From assembly GCA_001898625.1 (NCBI GenBank), contig MKUP01000012.1, positions 62,001 through 126,000 of the forward strand: 64,000 bases of DNA, read 5' to 3'. Under the pieces are notes generated by a model that saw only the letters and a list, made by a program, of their open reading frames with translations, was not told the origin of the DNA and searched no databases. The stretch is from Burkholderiales bacterium 67-32. GTDB lineage: Bacteria; Pseudomonadota; Gammaproteobacteria; Burkholderiales; Burkholderiaceae_B. Within the stretch, counting starts at the first letter, position 1. Each line of letters opens with the position of its first letter. Shown here in pieces: positions 37,262-45,777 of the stretch. Made by a program: the position numbers and the translations under genes.

Positions 37262-38173
37262 TTGGAACTTCGCCAGATCCAGTACTTCATCTGCCTTTTC
37301 GAGGAAGGCACCGTCACGGGCGCCGCGCGCCGCGTGAACGTCGTGCAGCCCGCGCTGAGCGCGCAGATCGTCAAGCTGGAAGAGGAACTGGGCCAGAAGC
37401 TGTTCATCCGCAGCGCGCGCGGCATGGAGCCCACCGAGGCGGGACGGCGCATGTACCAGTTGTACCTGCCCATCCTGCGGGACCTCTCGCAGGCGCGCGA
37501 ACAGATGACCCTGCGCGGCGGCGAGGTCGGCGGCGAAGTGGTGGTCGGCATGATCTCGTCGCTGGCCGAAAGCGTGCTGAGCGAAGCGCTGACCGATTTC
37601 GCGCGCGCCTATCCCAAGGTGAACGTCACCGTCACCAACGGACCGCTGCTCGACTGGGTGGCGGCCGGCAAGATCGACGCCGCCATCGTGGACAAGCCGC
37701 GCCGGCCGTTCTCGCTCAACGTCGAACCCATCCTCGACGAGGAACTCGTGCTGGTCGGCCCCGACGACGACACCGTGCCGGCATCCCTGCCGCTGTCCGC
37801 CGCCGCCGCCCTGCCGCTGCTGTTCACGCCGCGCGAACACAACCTGCGTGAAATCCTGGAAGACTACGCACGCCAGGAGAACCTGGTGTTCAAGCCCGCG
37901 TTCGAGATCTATTCGATGACGGCGCTGCTGAACCTGGCCGAGGACGCGGGCTTCTACGCCATCCTGCCCCGCACCGTCGTACGCCGCCGCGCGAACCGCT
38001 CGCCGCTGCGCGTGCGCACCATCGAGGCGCCAGCCATGACGCGGCAGATCATCTGCGTCACGCACCCGCGCCGCCCGTTGAGCACGGCCTGCACGCTGTT
38101 CCTGGACGTGCTGCGCACGCACATACGCGGGCTGCCGGGCGGCTCGCCGCGGGCGGGCGATACCGATCGATGA
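37262..38173 (+). CDS. LysR family transcriptional regulator with TTG start
   Basis: A 303-residue LTTR. HTH ELRQIQYFICLFEEGTVTGAARRVNVVQPALSAQIVKLEEELGQKLFIR, followed by the effector domain VVVGMISSLAESVLSEAL. The only start that gives the complete HTH is TTG at 37262; no ATG or GTG precedes it in frame after the last stop close by, and no strong Shine-Dalgarno is seen, so translation may be weak, which suits a regulator. Downstream are a Bug remnant and a dihydroxyphthalate-decarboxylase-like gene, its likely target. Confidence 0.87.
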   Translation: MELRQIQYFICLFEEGTVTGAARRVNVVQPALSAQIVKLEEELGQKLFIRSARGMEPTEAGRRMYQLYLPILRDLSQAREQMTLRGGEVGGEVVVGMISSLAESVLSEALTDFARAYPKVNVTVTNGPLLDWVAAGKIDAAIVDKPRRPFSLNVEPILDEELVLVGPDDDTVPASLPLSAAAALPLLFTPREHNLREILEDYARQENLVFKPAFEIYSMTALLNLAEDAGFYAILPRTVVRRRANRSPLRVRTIEAPAMTRQIICVTHPRRPLSTACTLFLDVLRTHIRGLPGGSPRAGDTDR

Positions 38174-38312
38174 TGGCCGCGATCAGTATTAATCATGGCC
38201 CGGAACCGGTTCCCGTCCCCCTTCCCGACTTAGAATTTCCGCAACGCCGCAAACCGCCCCGCCGGGGCAGCTAGCAACACCTGGCGCCTCCAAGACGCAC
38301 CGGGCGTGGTGA

Positions 38313-38387
38313 CCCACGCACCGGCGCACATCCGGCATCGACCGCTACGGCGCCGTCATCCGGAAGGCCAACATCCGCATCGAATGA
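38313..38387 (+). pseudogene. Remnant of a Bug/TctC gene (C-terminal tail only)
   Basis: The last 18 codons before the TGA at 38385 read SGIDRYGAVIRKANIRIE, an intact Bug C-terminus of the D-I-D-R-Y-G-A-V-I-R-K-A-N type. In the adjacent frame just upstream, APAHIR continues the same family pattern, showing a frameshift; a TGA closes the frame at 38310. No body of the gene is left in the 245-bp gap. It lies 31 bp before the decarboxylase-like gene, in the spot where a Bug partner gene would be expected. Rest of 38174-38418: nothing recognised. Confidence 0.65.
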
Positions 38388-38418
38388 CCGTCCAACCTTC
38401 TCTCTATCGAGGCCGCTT

Positions 38419-39411
38419 ATGTCCAAACTGAGACTTTCCCTGGGCTGCTGGGACTATGACCGCACCCGCGCGCTGATGGACGGTACCGTCGTTCCCGACG
38501 GCATCGACCTGAACTACTTGAACATGCCGGTCGAGGAAACCTTCTTCCGCATGCTGCGGCATCGCGAATTCGACGTGGCCGAGATGTCGCTGTCGTCCTA
38601 CACGGTGTCGCTGTTCAAGCCCGAGCGGCCCTTCATCGCGATCCCCATCTTCCCCTCGCGCTTCTTCCGCCACTCGTGCATTTACGTGAACGCGGACGCG
38701 GGCATCCGCGAGCCCAAGGACCTGATCGGCAAGCGCATCGGCACGCCCGAGTACCAGATGACCGCGCCGGTGTGGATCCGCGGCATCCTGGACGAACACT
38801 ACGGCGTGCCCGTGGACAGCGTGACCTACGTCACCGGCGGCGAGGAAGAACCCGGCCGCCCCGAGAAGCTCAAGATCGACCTGCCGCCCAACATCAAGGT
38901 CGAGCAGATCGGCCCCACGCAGACCCTGTCGCAGATGCTGCTGGACGGCGAGATCGACGCCCTGCACACCGCGCGCATGCCGTCCACCTTCCTGACCGGC
39001 AAGGGCAAGGTCACGCGCCTGTTCCCCGATTTCGAAGGGGTCGAGCGCGGATACTTCCGCAGCACGGGGATCTTCCCCATCATGCACACGCTGGTCATCC
39101 GCCGCGAGATCTACGAAGCCAACCGCTGGGTCGCGCAGTCGCTGTACAAGGCCTTCGTGCAGGCGCAGCAGGTGGCCTACCAGAACCTGCGCGAAACCGC
39201 CGCGCTCAAGATCATGCACCCCTGGCTGCTGGGCAACATGGAAGCGGTGGTCAAGGAAATGGGCGAGGACTTCTGGGCCTACGGCTTCGAGAACAACCGC
39301 AAGACGCTGGAGACTTTCCTGCGCTACCACCATCAGGGCGGACTGTCGAAGAAGCTGCTGACGCCGGAAGACCTGTTCGCGCCGGAGACCTTCGAGGCGT
39401 TCAAGATCTGA
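38419..39411 (+). CDS. 4,5-dihydroxyphthalate decarboxylase-like / substrate-binding fold protein
   Basis: A 330-residue protein commonly annotated as 4,5-dihydroxyphthalate decarboxylase: LRLSLGCWDYDRTRALMDGTVVPDGIDLNYL at the N-terminus, FDVAEMSLSSYTVSLF, PIFPSRFFRHSCIYVN and DLIGKRIGTPEYQMTAPVW. The fold resembles periplasmic-binding-protein type 2 (NMT1-like), yet no signal peptide is present, so it acts in the cytoplasm. It may truly decarboxylate an aromatic dicarboxylate or bind one; sequence alone does not decide. GAGG is 7 nt before the ATG. Its 3' end overlaps the convergent LysR gene by 11 bp. Confidence 0.8.
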   Translation: MSKLRLSLGCWDYDRTRALMDGTVVPDGIDLNYLNMPVEETFFRMLRHREFDVAEMSLSSYTVSLFKPERPFIAIPIFPSRFFRHSCIYVNADAGIREPKDLIGKRIGTPEYQMTAPVWIRGILDEHYGVPVDSVTYVTGGEEEPGRPEKLKIDLPPNIKVEQIGPTQTLSQMLLDGEIDALHTARMPSTFLTGKGKVTRLFPDFEGVERGYFRSTGIFPIMHTLVIRREIYEANRWVAQSLYKAFVQAQQVAYQNLRETAALKIMHPWLLGNMEAVVKEMGEDFWAYGFENNRKTLETFLRYHHQGGLSKKLLTPEDLFAPETFEAFKI

Positions 39412-40321
39412 TGGCCACGGGGGCGCCGGCAGGCGCCTCCGCCGGGCTGCCGCCGATCGCGGTCCTGGCGGCGGCCTGGAAGTTCCTGACCAGCAGCGAA
39501 CGTTCTTCGGCGGGCGTTGCCAGCAGCACGCTGGTCGTCACATCCTGACCGTCGATCGGCCGGAACGCCACGCCGTCTATCTTCAGGGCACGCGCCGACG
39601 CGGGCACCAGCGCCACCCCCATGCCCGCGCCGACCAGGCCGACCGCCGCGTGTATCTGGGTCACTTCCTGCACGATCACGGGATCGAATCCCGCCCGCCG
39701 GCACAGGCGCAGCAGCGGACCGTAGAACACGCCTCCCAGGTGCACGATGAACGTCTCGTCCCGCAACTGGGCGACGCCGACCGTCCCGCACTTCGTCAAG
39801 GCATGCGCGACCGGAAGCGCCAGCATGAAAGGCTCGGCGACGAGCTCATCGCACTCCAGGCCGGCATTTTCCAGCGGGCCGCGCAGCAGGCCGATCTGCA
39901 ATGAACGCTCGTGCAGCGAGCGGACCTGGTCGGCCACGCTCATTTCATGCAGGGACAGGCCGACACGGGGATACGCCTGGCGGAACCGCTGGATGATGGC
40001 GGGCAGATAGGTATAGGTGAGCGAGCTGACATAGCCTACCGACAGCCGGCCCGTTTCGCCGTGTCCCACCTCGCGGGCGACCGCGACGGCATGTTCCGCC
40101 ATGACCAGCGTCTGCCGGGCGTATTCGAGGAAGGCGCTGCCGGCCGCGCTCAGGCACAGGCCGCGTCCGCGCCGGATGAACAGCAGGGTGCCGATCTCCG
40201 ACTCCAGGGCCGCGATCTGCTGGCTGAGCGGTGGCTGGGAAATATGCAGCCGGGCAGCCGCGCGCCCCATGTGCAGCTCTTCCGCGACCGCGACGAAATA
40301 ACGCAAGTGACGAAGCTCCAT
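39401..40321 (-). CDS. LysR family transcriptional regulator
   Basis: A 306-residue LTTR of the BenM/CatM-like group: MELRHLRYFVAVAEELHMGRAAARLHISQPPLSQQIAALESEIGTLLFIRRGRGLCLSAAG, then RLSVGYVSSLTYTYLPAIIQRF. Such regulators respond to aromatic breakdown products. It is divergent from the amidohydrolase-like/Bug pair (82 bp gap), its probable target. A longer opening upstream was rejected because the family start is at 40321. Confidence 0.9.
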   Translation of the reverse strand: MELRHLRYFVAVAEELHMGRAAARLHISQPPLSQQIAALESEIGTLLFIRRGRGLCLSAAGSAFLEYARQTLVMAEHAVAVAREVGHGETGRLSVGYVSSLTYTYLPAIIQRFRQAYPRVGLSLHEMSVADQVRSLHERSLQIGLLRGPLENAGLECDELVAEPFMLALPVAHALTKCGTVGVAQLRDETFIVHLGGVFYGPLLRLCRRAGFDPVIVQEVTQIHAAVGLVGAGMGVALVPASARALKIDGVAFRPIDGQDVTTSVLLATPAEERSLLVRNFQAAARTAIGGSPAEAPAGAPVAIRS

Positions 40322-40403
40322 CACGCCCCCGCTCGATCGATACGCCAAACATATCGGTGATGACGAACTGAATATTAGACGGCACCAGCGCCGTATCAAT
40401 AGC

Positions 40404-41300
40404 ATGCACCCCATCGCTCTCGATACGGAATACGCCCCTATGGTCGTCGACATGAGGCTACGCCCTCCTCTGCCCAGTCTCAACTCCTCCATCCTGTTCC
40501 AGCCCGGCGGCGTGGCGCAGACGGACCATCCCGACTATCCGCGTCCAGAATCCGTGCGGCAGGTGTCGCTGCCCCTGCTGCTGCGGGAAATGGACGAGGC
40601 CGGGCTCCAGTACGGCGTGCTGATGGGCCGCCAGTCGCCGCCGCCGTTCGGCATCATCGACAACGACGAGATCCTGGCGCTGCTGGACGCCCATCCCGGC
40701 CGCTTCCTCGCCTGGATGGGGCTGGACCTGCGGCAGTCTCCCGAAGAATGGCTGGCGCAGATGGACACCTACCTGGCCCATCCCGGTTTCCGCGGCGTCT
40801 GCATAGAACCGACGATCAGCCTGGATCCTCGCATCACACTGGCCACCGATCCGCGGCTGCATCCGATCTACGAAGCCTGTCGGCAGCGCGACGTTCCGGT
40901 CGGCCTCACCCTCAGCGGCGTGCTCCAGCATGCCACCGGGCGCCCCTACGAGCTCAGCCGGCCGGCGCAGATCTACGAATTGGCGACCGCCTTTCCCGAC
41001 CTGGACATCCACGTCGCCCACGCCGCGTATCCCTGGGTCATGGAGATGGTGGGCGTCGCCTTCCACTGCAGGAATGTCTGGCTATCGCCCGACCTGTACA
41101 TGTCGCCCGAGATACCCGGCTCGACGGAGTATTTCAAACTCGCCAACAACTACCTGCCGGACCGCTCGCTCTTCGGAAGCAACTACCCCTCCAAGCCGCT
41201 GCCGCAGATGATCGCGGCCTACCGGTCATGGCCCTGGCGGCCCGGCGTGATCGACCGGGTCCTGTCCGAGAACGCGCTGCGCCTCATGCGCCTCAAGTAA
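40404..41300 (+). CDS. Amidohydrolase (family 2)-like protein with altered metal site
   Basis: A 298-residue TIM-barrel protein: LLREMDEAGLQYGVLMGR, PGRFLAWMGLDLR, HPGFRGVCIEPTISLDPR, LDIHVAHAAYPWVMEMVGVA and RSLFGSNYPSKPL. In classic members the N-terminus has D-x-H and the last strand G-S-D-Y-P for metal binding; here they read VVDMRLRPP and GSNYP, so the first histidine and the final aspartate are missing. It may be a metal-independent lyase or hydrolase, or inactive. It precedes a Bug gene by 28 bp. Start uncertain (40404, 40440 or 40452); none has a good ribosome binding site. Confidence 0.78.
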   Translation: MHPIALDTEYAPMVVDMRLRPPLPSLNSSILFQPGGVAQTDHPDYPRPESVRQVSLPLLLREMDEAGLQYGVLMGRQSPPPFGIIDNDEILALLDAHPGRFLAWMGLDLRQSPEEWLAQMDTYLAHPGFRGVCIEPTISLDPRITLATDPRLHPIYEACRQRDVPVGLTLSGVLQHATGRPYELSRPAQIYELATAFPDLDIHVAHAAYPWVMEMVGVAFHCRNVWLSPDLYMSPEIPGSTEYFKLANNYLPDRSLFGSNYPSKPLPQMIAAYRSWPWRPGVIDRVLSENALRLMRLK

Positions 41301-41328
41301 AACGCTACTTCCGTCCTGCGAGGGAATC

Positions 41329-42315
41329 ATGAAACGACTCTGCCTGCTTGGCATCATCGCCATCCTGGCCGCCGCCATCCAGCCGGCCCGCGCGGATACG
41401 GCCTCGTGGCCCGAGCGCCCGGTACGCATCATCAGCGCCTATCCTCCCGGCGGCGCCAGCGACAACATCACCCGGCTGGTGGCCGCGCACCTGACGACCG
41501 CCCTGGGACAGACCTTCGTCGTGGTGAACCGGCCCGGCGCGGGCGGCATGATAGGCACCGCGGCGGTGGCCAAGGCGAAGAACGACGGCTATACCTTGCT
41601 GCTGAGCCCGTCCGGCCCGTTCGCCACGGCCCTGCCGTTCTTCAAGAACATCGGCTTCGATCCGGCCAGGGATTTTTCCGCCATCTCCTATGTCGGCCAT
41701 TACGAGATGGCGATGGTGACCAACGCCCAGACACCGTTCAGGACGGTCGCGGAACTGGTGGCCTATACCCGAGCCAATCCGGGCAAGGTGCGCTTCGCCG
41801 TGCCGACGATAGGCGGCATCCCCCACCTGACGAGCGAACTGTTCCAGTGGAAGGCCGGCCTGCAAGGCATCAAGGTTCCCTACAAGGGGTCCTCGGAAGC
41901 CCTGACCGACCTGGCCGCCGGCCACATCGACGTCGACGTGGACAGCATGCCCGCCTTGATGCAGATGATCCACGGCAATCGCCTGCTGCCGCTGGCCGTC
42001 ACGGCCGAACAGCGGCTGGAGGCCTTGCCGGACGTCCCGACCTTCAAGGAGCTCGGCTATCCGGACCTGGTGGCCTACGCCTGGCTGGCGCTGCTCACCC
42101 CCGCCGGCACGCCCGCTCCCATCATCGACAAGCTGGCGCGCACGATGAAGCAGATCCTGGCGGATCCCGCCGTAGTGGCCCAGTTCCGCCAGGCGGGTGC
42201 GCGGCCGGAGTGGCGCAGCGCCGCGGATACCGACCGCTTCATTCGCGAGGAAGTCGCACGTTGGCAGAAGGTGGTCGACGACGCCAACGTGCTCGCGAGC
42301 TTCCCCGCCCAGTAG
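41329..42315 (+). CDS. Bug/TctC family periplasmic solute-binding protein
   Basis: A 328-residue Bug protein: signal MKRLCLLGIIAILAAAIQPARA, WPERPVRIISAYPPGGASDNITR, VNRPGAGGMIGTAAVAKA, ending VARWQKVVDDANVLASFPAQ. GAGGG 5 nt before the ATG. It forms a pair with the amidohydrolase-like gene under the divergent LysR. Convergent with the aldo-keto reductase gene (19-bp gap). Ligand unknown. Confidence 0.92.
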   Translation: MKRLCLLGIIAILAAAIQPARADTASWPERPVRIISAYPPGGASDNITRLVAAHLTTALGQTFVVVNRPGAGGMIGTAAVAKAKNDGYTLLLSPSGPFATALPFFKNIGFDPARDFSAISYVGHYEMAMVTNAQTPFRTVAELVAYTRANPGKVRFAVPTIGGIPHLTSELFQWKAGLQGIKVPYKGSSEALTDLAAGHIDVDVDSMPALMQMIHGNRLLPLAVTAEQRLEALPDVPTFKELGYPDLVAYAWLALLTPAGTPAPIIDKLARTMKQILADPAVVAQFRQAGARPEWRSAADTDRFIREEVARWQKVVDDANVLASFPAQ

Positions 42316-42334
42316 CGGCCCGGCCGGCCATCGA

Positions 42335-43384
42335 TCAGGGGCAGGGATTGGGCTGGCTGCGGTGGATGCGCTCGATGCCTTCGAGCACCTCGGCCGGCAG
42401 CACAACCTGCGCGCTGGCGATGTTCTCCTGCAACTGCGCCATCGAGGTCGCGCCGATCAGGTTGCTGGCCACGAAAGGCCGGCTGTTCACCCAGGCCAGC
42501 GCCATCTGCGCCGGGACGAGGCCATGGTCGCGCGCGAGTTCCACGTACTGGCGCGCGGCCGATTCGGCTTCGGGCCCGTCATAGCGGGTAAAGCGCGAGA
42601 ACAGTGTCAGGCGCGCGCCCTCGGGCCGCGCGCCGCCCAGGTACTTGCCCGACAAGACGCCCATGCCCAGCGGCGAGTAGGCCAGCAGGCTGACCTGTTC
42701 GAACTGCGTGAACTCGGACAGGCCGATTTCGTACACGCGGTTGAGCAGGCTGTAGGGATTCTGGATGGACGCGATGCGCGGCAGGCCGCGCGTCTCGGAC
42801 AGCTTCAGGAATTGCCCTACGCCCCACGGCGTCTCGTTCGAGACGCCTATGTGCCGGACCTTGCCCTCGCGCACGAAGTCCTGCAGCACCGACAGCGTTT
42901 CCTCGATGGGCACGGTGTGATCGTCCTTCACCCACGGATAGGCGAGCTGGCCGAAGGTGGCCGTGGTGCGGTCGGGCCAGTGCAATTGGTAGAGATCGAG
43001 GTAGTCCGTCTGCAGGCGCTTGAGGCTGTCGTGCAGCGCGGCGGTCAGATTCTTGCGATCCAGGAAGGGCTTGCCGTCGCGGATGTGGCCGGGCCGCTTG
43101 GCATCGCGCAGCGGTCCGGCGACCTTGCTGGTCAGCACGATGTCCTGGCGGCGGCCGGTTCGGGCCAGCCAGGTGCCGATGTAGGTTTCGGTACGGCCCT
43201 GGGTCTCGGCCTTGGGCGGCACCGGATACATCTCGGCGGCGTCCACCAGGTTCACGCCCTGTGCCAGCGCATGGTCCAGCTGCTCGTGGGCGTCGGCTTC
43301 GCTGTTCTGCTCTCCCCAGGTCATGGTTCCCAGCCCGATCACGCTGACTTCGAGATCGGTGCGTCCCAGTTTGCGGTATTCCAC
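42335..43384 (-). CDS. Aldo/keto reductase, Tas-like
   Basis: A 349-residue NADP(H)-dependent oxidoreductase closely resembling E. coli Tas: EYRKLGRTDLEVSVIGLGTMTWGEQNSEADAHEQLDHAL, the active-site region VDAAEMYPVPPKAETQGRTETYIG (catalytic D and Y), then KVAGP lysine and LYQLHWPDR histidine segment. Homology to Tas (MQYHRI...) places the start at GTG 43384, with GGAG 8 nt upstream; a TTG further upstream was rejected. Reduces aldehydes or ketones; natural substrate unknown. It has no evident operon partner. Confidence 0.9.
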   Translation of the reverse strand: MEYRKLGRTDLEVSVIGLGTMTWGEQNSEADAHEQLDHALAQGVNLVDAAEMYPVPPKAETQGRTETYIGTWLARTGRRQDIVLTSKVAGPLRDAKRPGHIRDGKPFLDRKNLTAALHDSLKRLQTDYLDLYQLHWPDRTTATFGQLAYPWVKDDHTVPIEETLSVLQDFVREGKVRHIGVSNETPWGVGQFLKLSETRGLPRIASIQNPYSLLNRVYEIGLSEFTQFEQVSLLAYSPLGMGVLSGKYLGGARPEGARLTLFSRFTRYDGPEAESAARQYVELARDHGLVPAQMALAWVNSRPFVASNLIGATSMAQLQENIASAQVVLPAEVLEGIERIHRSQPNPCP

Positions 43385-43511
43385 GTCTGTGCTCCGGTTG
43401 TGGGTTGTCCCGCCCAAGGTTACTGCATGGCCGCTGTCGCCTGCATGAAAGCTGCGCGCGGGAGCCTAAAATAGCGGGCAATTCCAAAAACCTCCTCAGG
43501 AGAACCCTCGC

Positions 43512-43853
43512 ATGCAAGAGGACGACGGCCGCGAACCCGACTATCGCTTCACGCTGGCCAACGAACGTACCTTCCTCGCCTGGATACGCACCGCGCTCGC
43601 GGTGCTGGCCGGCGCCATCCTGCTCCATCAGTTCGGCGGCATGGTCCAGCCGCATTGGCCGCTGCTGGCGCTGAGCGTGGCGATGACCGTCGCCGGCCTG
43701 ATCTTCTGCTGCGGCGCCTACTTCCAGTGGAAGGCCAACCAACAGGCCATGCGGCATTCACGGCCATTGCCGCGCTCGGCGCTGATCCCCCTGGCCGCGG
43801 GCGTGACCATACTGGTCGCCGTGGTGGCCGGCCTGTTCGTGCTGTTCCGATGA
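43512..43853 (+). CDS. DUF202 membrane protein (YidH-like)
   Basis: A 113-residue protein with an N-terminal DYRFTLANERTFLAWIRTALAVLAGAILL motif diagnostic of DUF202, and three membrane helices. Function is not established for the family. It overlaps the following DUF202 gene by 4 bp (ATGA), so the two are co-translated and may form a heteromeric membrane complex. AGGAG lies 9 nt before the ATG. Confidence 0.85.
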   Translation: MQEDDGREPDYRFTLANERTFLAWIRTALAVLAGAILLHQFGGMVQPHWPLLALSVAMTVAGLIFCCGAYFQWKANQQAMRHSRPLPRSALIPLAAGVTILVAVVAGLFVLFR

Positions 43854-44158
43854 GTTCGCAGCTGGATCCGGGTTTGCAGCCCCAGCGCACCGCGCTGTCC
43901 TGGGGCCGGACCGGCCTGTCGATGACGGCCGTGGCGCTGCTGGTACTGCGAGCGGGCATACAGGAACACCAACCGGTCTTTCTCGTCGTCGGCGCACTGG
44001 ACATGCTGTGCGCCATCCTGTTCTTCGCGACCGCGTCATGGCGCCGGTCGGACCTGGCGCTGGACAAGATCCACGCCGCCTCGTCGGCGTGGATGGCGGG
44101 CATCACCGTGCTGGTGGCCATCACGAGCCTGGCCGGGACCTGGCTCGTGCTGAGCTAG
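43850..44158 (+). CDS. Second DUF202 membrane protein (YidG-like)
   Basis: A 102-residue protein: GLQPQRTALSWGRTGLSMTAVALLVLRAG is the DUF202 N-terminus in its YidG-type version, followed by two more membrane helices (FLVVGALDMLCAILFFATA, AGITVLVAITSLAGTWLVL). It overlaps the upstream partner by ATGA. The YidH-YidG order is common in Proteobacteria. Function unknown. Confidence 0.85.
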   Translation: MSSQLDPGLQPQRTALSWGRTGLSMTAVALLVLRAGIQEHQPVFLVVGALDMLCAILFFATASWRRSDLALDKIHAASSAWMAGITVLVAITSLAGTWLVLS

Positions 44159-44247
44159 TTCGGCCCCTGCCCTGGGCGGACACACCGCATAATATATCCA
44201 CTTCCGCCTAGCGCCCGGCGGCCATCGCCGCGGCGCCCCAACCGACC

Positions 44248-44742
44248 ATGCCGAAGAAGATTCCGCCCGACCCGACCGTCCCGCTCGAGCATCGCATCGC
44301 TTATCAGGCGCTGATGATCGCGACGCGCATCTCGCAGTTCCTGTCACCGATGTGGGAAGAAAAGTACGGCCTGACGACCATCACGTGGCGCGTGATGGCG
44401 GTGGTCGGACGCTTCGGCCCGCTGTCGGCCAAGGAAGTGGCGGAGCACACGAGCACGGACGCCTTCTTCGTCTCGCGGGCCATCGTGCAACTGACCAGGC
44501 AGGGCTACATGACCAAGGGCGTCGATTCGCGCGATCGCCGACGTTCCGTGCTGCAGTTGACCGCGGCGGGCGAGCGGGCGCGCATCGACGTCGAGCAGGT
44601 GATGAGCGCCTTGGAACACGACGTGCTGGGCGCGATGGGCCAAGGGGAAGAACGCCACATCCGGGAGACCCTGGGCAGGCTGGCGGCCACTACCTCGGAC
44701 CGGCTGAAGTCTCCCCGGACTTGGCGAGACTTCGCCGACTGA
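44248..44742 (+). CDS. MarR family transcriptional regulator
   Basis: A 164-residue winged-HTH protein: LTTITWRVMAVVGRFGPLSAKEVAEHTSTDAFFVSRAIVQLTRQGYMTKGVDSRDRRRSVLQLTAAG is the whole DNA-binding domain with the D-x-R-D-R-R wing. MarR proteins are dimeric repressors released by phenolic or aromatic acids. It converges with the Bug gene 44755-45756 (12 bp), which together with the Rieske gene upstream could be its target; the 39-bp palindrome before that operon is a candidate site. The start has no clear ribosome binding site. Confidence 0.88.
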   Translation: MPKKIPPDPTVPLEHRIAYQALMIATRISQFLSPMWEEKYGLTTITWRVMAVVGRFGPLSAKEVAEHTSTDAFFVSRAIVQLTRQGYMTKGVDSRDRRRSVLQLTAAGERARIDVEQVMSALEHDVLGAMGQGEERHIRETLGRLAATTSDRLKSPRTWRDFAD

Positions 44743-44754
44743 CCTCGCAGCGGC

Positions 44755-45756
44755 TCAGGAAACCGCCTGTATGCCGGCCTTGCGGATGATCGCGCCCCAG
44801 CGGGCGTATTCCTTGTCCATGTAGCTTTGCAGATCGTCCGGCGTCGAGCCGACGGTGTCCAGCCCCATGCCCTGGAAGCGCGCGGCAATCTCGGGCTTTG
44901 CAAGGATCTCCTTGACCGCGGCCGACAGCTTGTCGCGCACCGCCTTGGACGTTCCCGCCGGCGCCAGCAAGGCGAACCACGGACCCGCCACGATCTCGGG
45001 ATAGCCTTTTTCCGCGAAAGTCGGCACGTCGGGCAGTACCGAACTGCGCCGGGCCGAGGCCACCGCGACGGCGGCCAACTGGCCCGTCCGGACTCGCTCC
45101 CCCACGTTCACGGTGTCGGCGATCATCAGGTCGACGCGGCCCTGCATGACGTCTGTCAGGATGGGAGGAAAGCCGTTGTACGGCACGTGCGTCAACGAAA
45201 TGCCCAGCGCCTGGTCCAGCAGCGCGCCGGTGACGTGGCCCGTGGTGCCTACGCCCTGGGTGGCGTAGGTCAGCGGTGCGCCGCCCGACCGGGCCCGCTG
45301 CAGGAAGGCCTCGAACGTCGGCAGTCCGGCCTTGGGCGAGGCCACCAATACGTTGGGCGCTTCGACCACCCGCGACACCGGCGCAAAAGCATGCTGCGCG
45401 TCGTAGGGCAGCTTGGACATGATGAACGGATTGATCACGAGCGGACCCTGGGCCGTAAGCAACAGCGTGTAGCCGTCCGCCGCGCTCTTGGCCACGAGGT
45501 CGGAGCCGATGGTACCGCCGGCGCCGGCCTTGTTGTCCACCACGAACTGCTGGTGATAGCGGGCCGAAAGCTCCGCTGCCAGCGTGCGCGCCACGACGTC
45601 GATCGACCCTCCCGCAAGGAAGGGCACGATCACCCGGACCGGACGGGTGGGCCAAGGGGACGCCTGCGCGCCGGCTTCCAGCGGAAGCAGGCCGGCGGCG
45701 CCGAGCGCGGCCACCAGGGCAAGAGGTCTGATGATGCCTGTCGTCGTAAGATTCAT
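44755..45756 (-). CDS. Bug/TctC family periplasmic solute-binding protein
   Basis: A 333-residue Bug protein: signal peptide (LALVAALGAAGLLPLEAGAQ), WPTRPVRVIVPFLAGGSIDVVAR, VDNKAGAGGTIGSDLVAKS, ending WGAIIRKAGIQAVS. AGGAGGAG stands just upstream of the ATG. It is downstream of the Rieske oxygenase gene by 21 bp on the same strand, so the two form an operon and the ligand is probably the oxygenase substrate (inference). Confidence 0.93.
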   Translation of the reverse strand: MNLTTTGIIRPLALVAALGAAGLLPLEAGAQASPWPTRPVRVIVPFLAGGSIDVVARTLAAELSARYHQQFVVDNKAGAGGTIGSDLVAKSAADGYTLLLTAQGPLVINPFIMSKLPYDAQHAFAPVSRVVEAPNVLVASPKAGLPTFEAFLQRARSGGAPLTYATQGVGTTGHVTGALLDQALGISLTHVPYNGFPPILTDVMQGRVDLMIADTVNVGERVRTGQLAAVAVASARRSSVLPDVPTFAEKGYPEIVAGPWFALLAPAGTSKAVRDKLSAAVKEILAKPEIAARFQGMGLDTVGSTPDDLQSYMDKEYARWGAIIRKAGIQAVS

Positions 45757-45777
45757 TTCGTCTCCTCCTGGGGTCCT

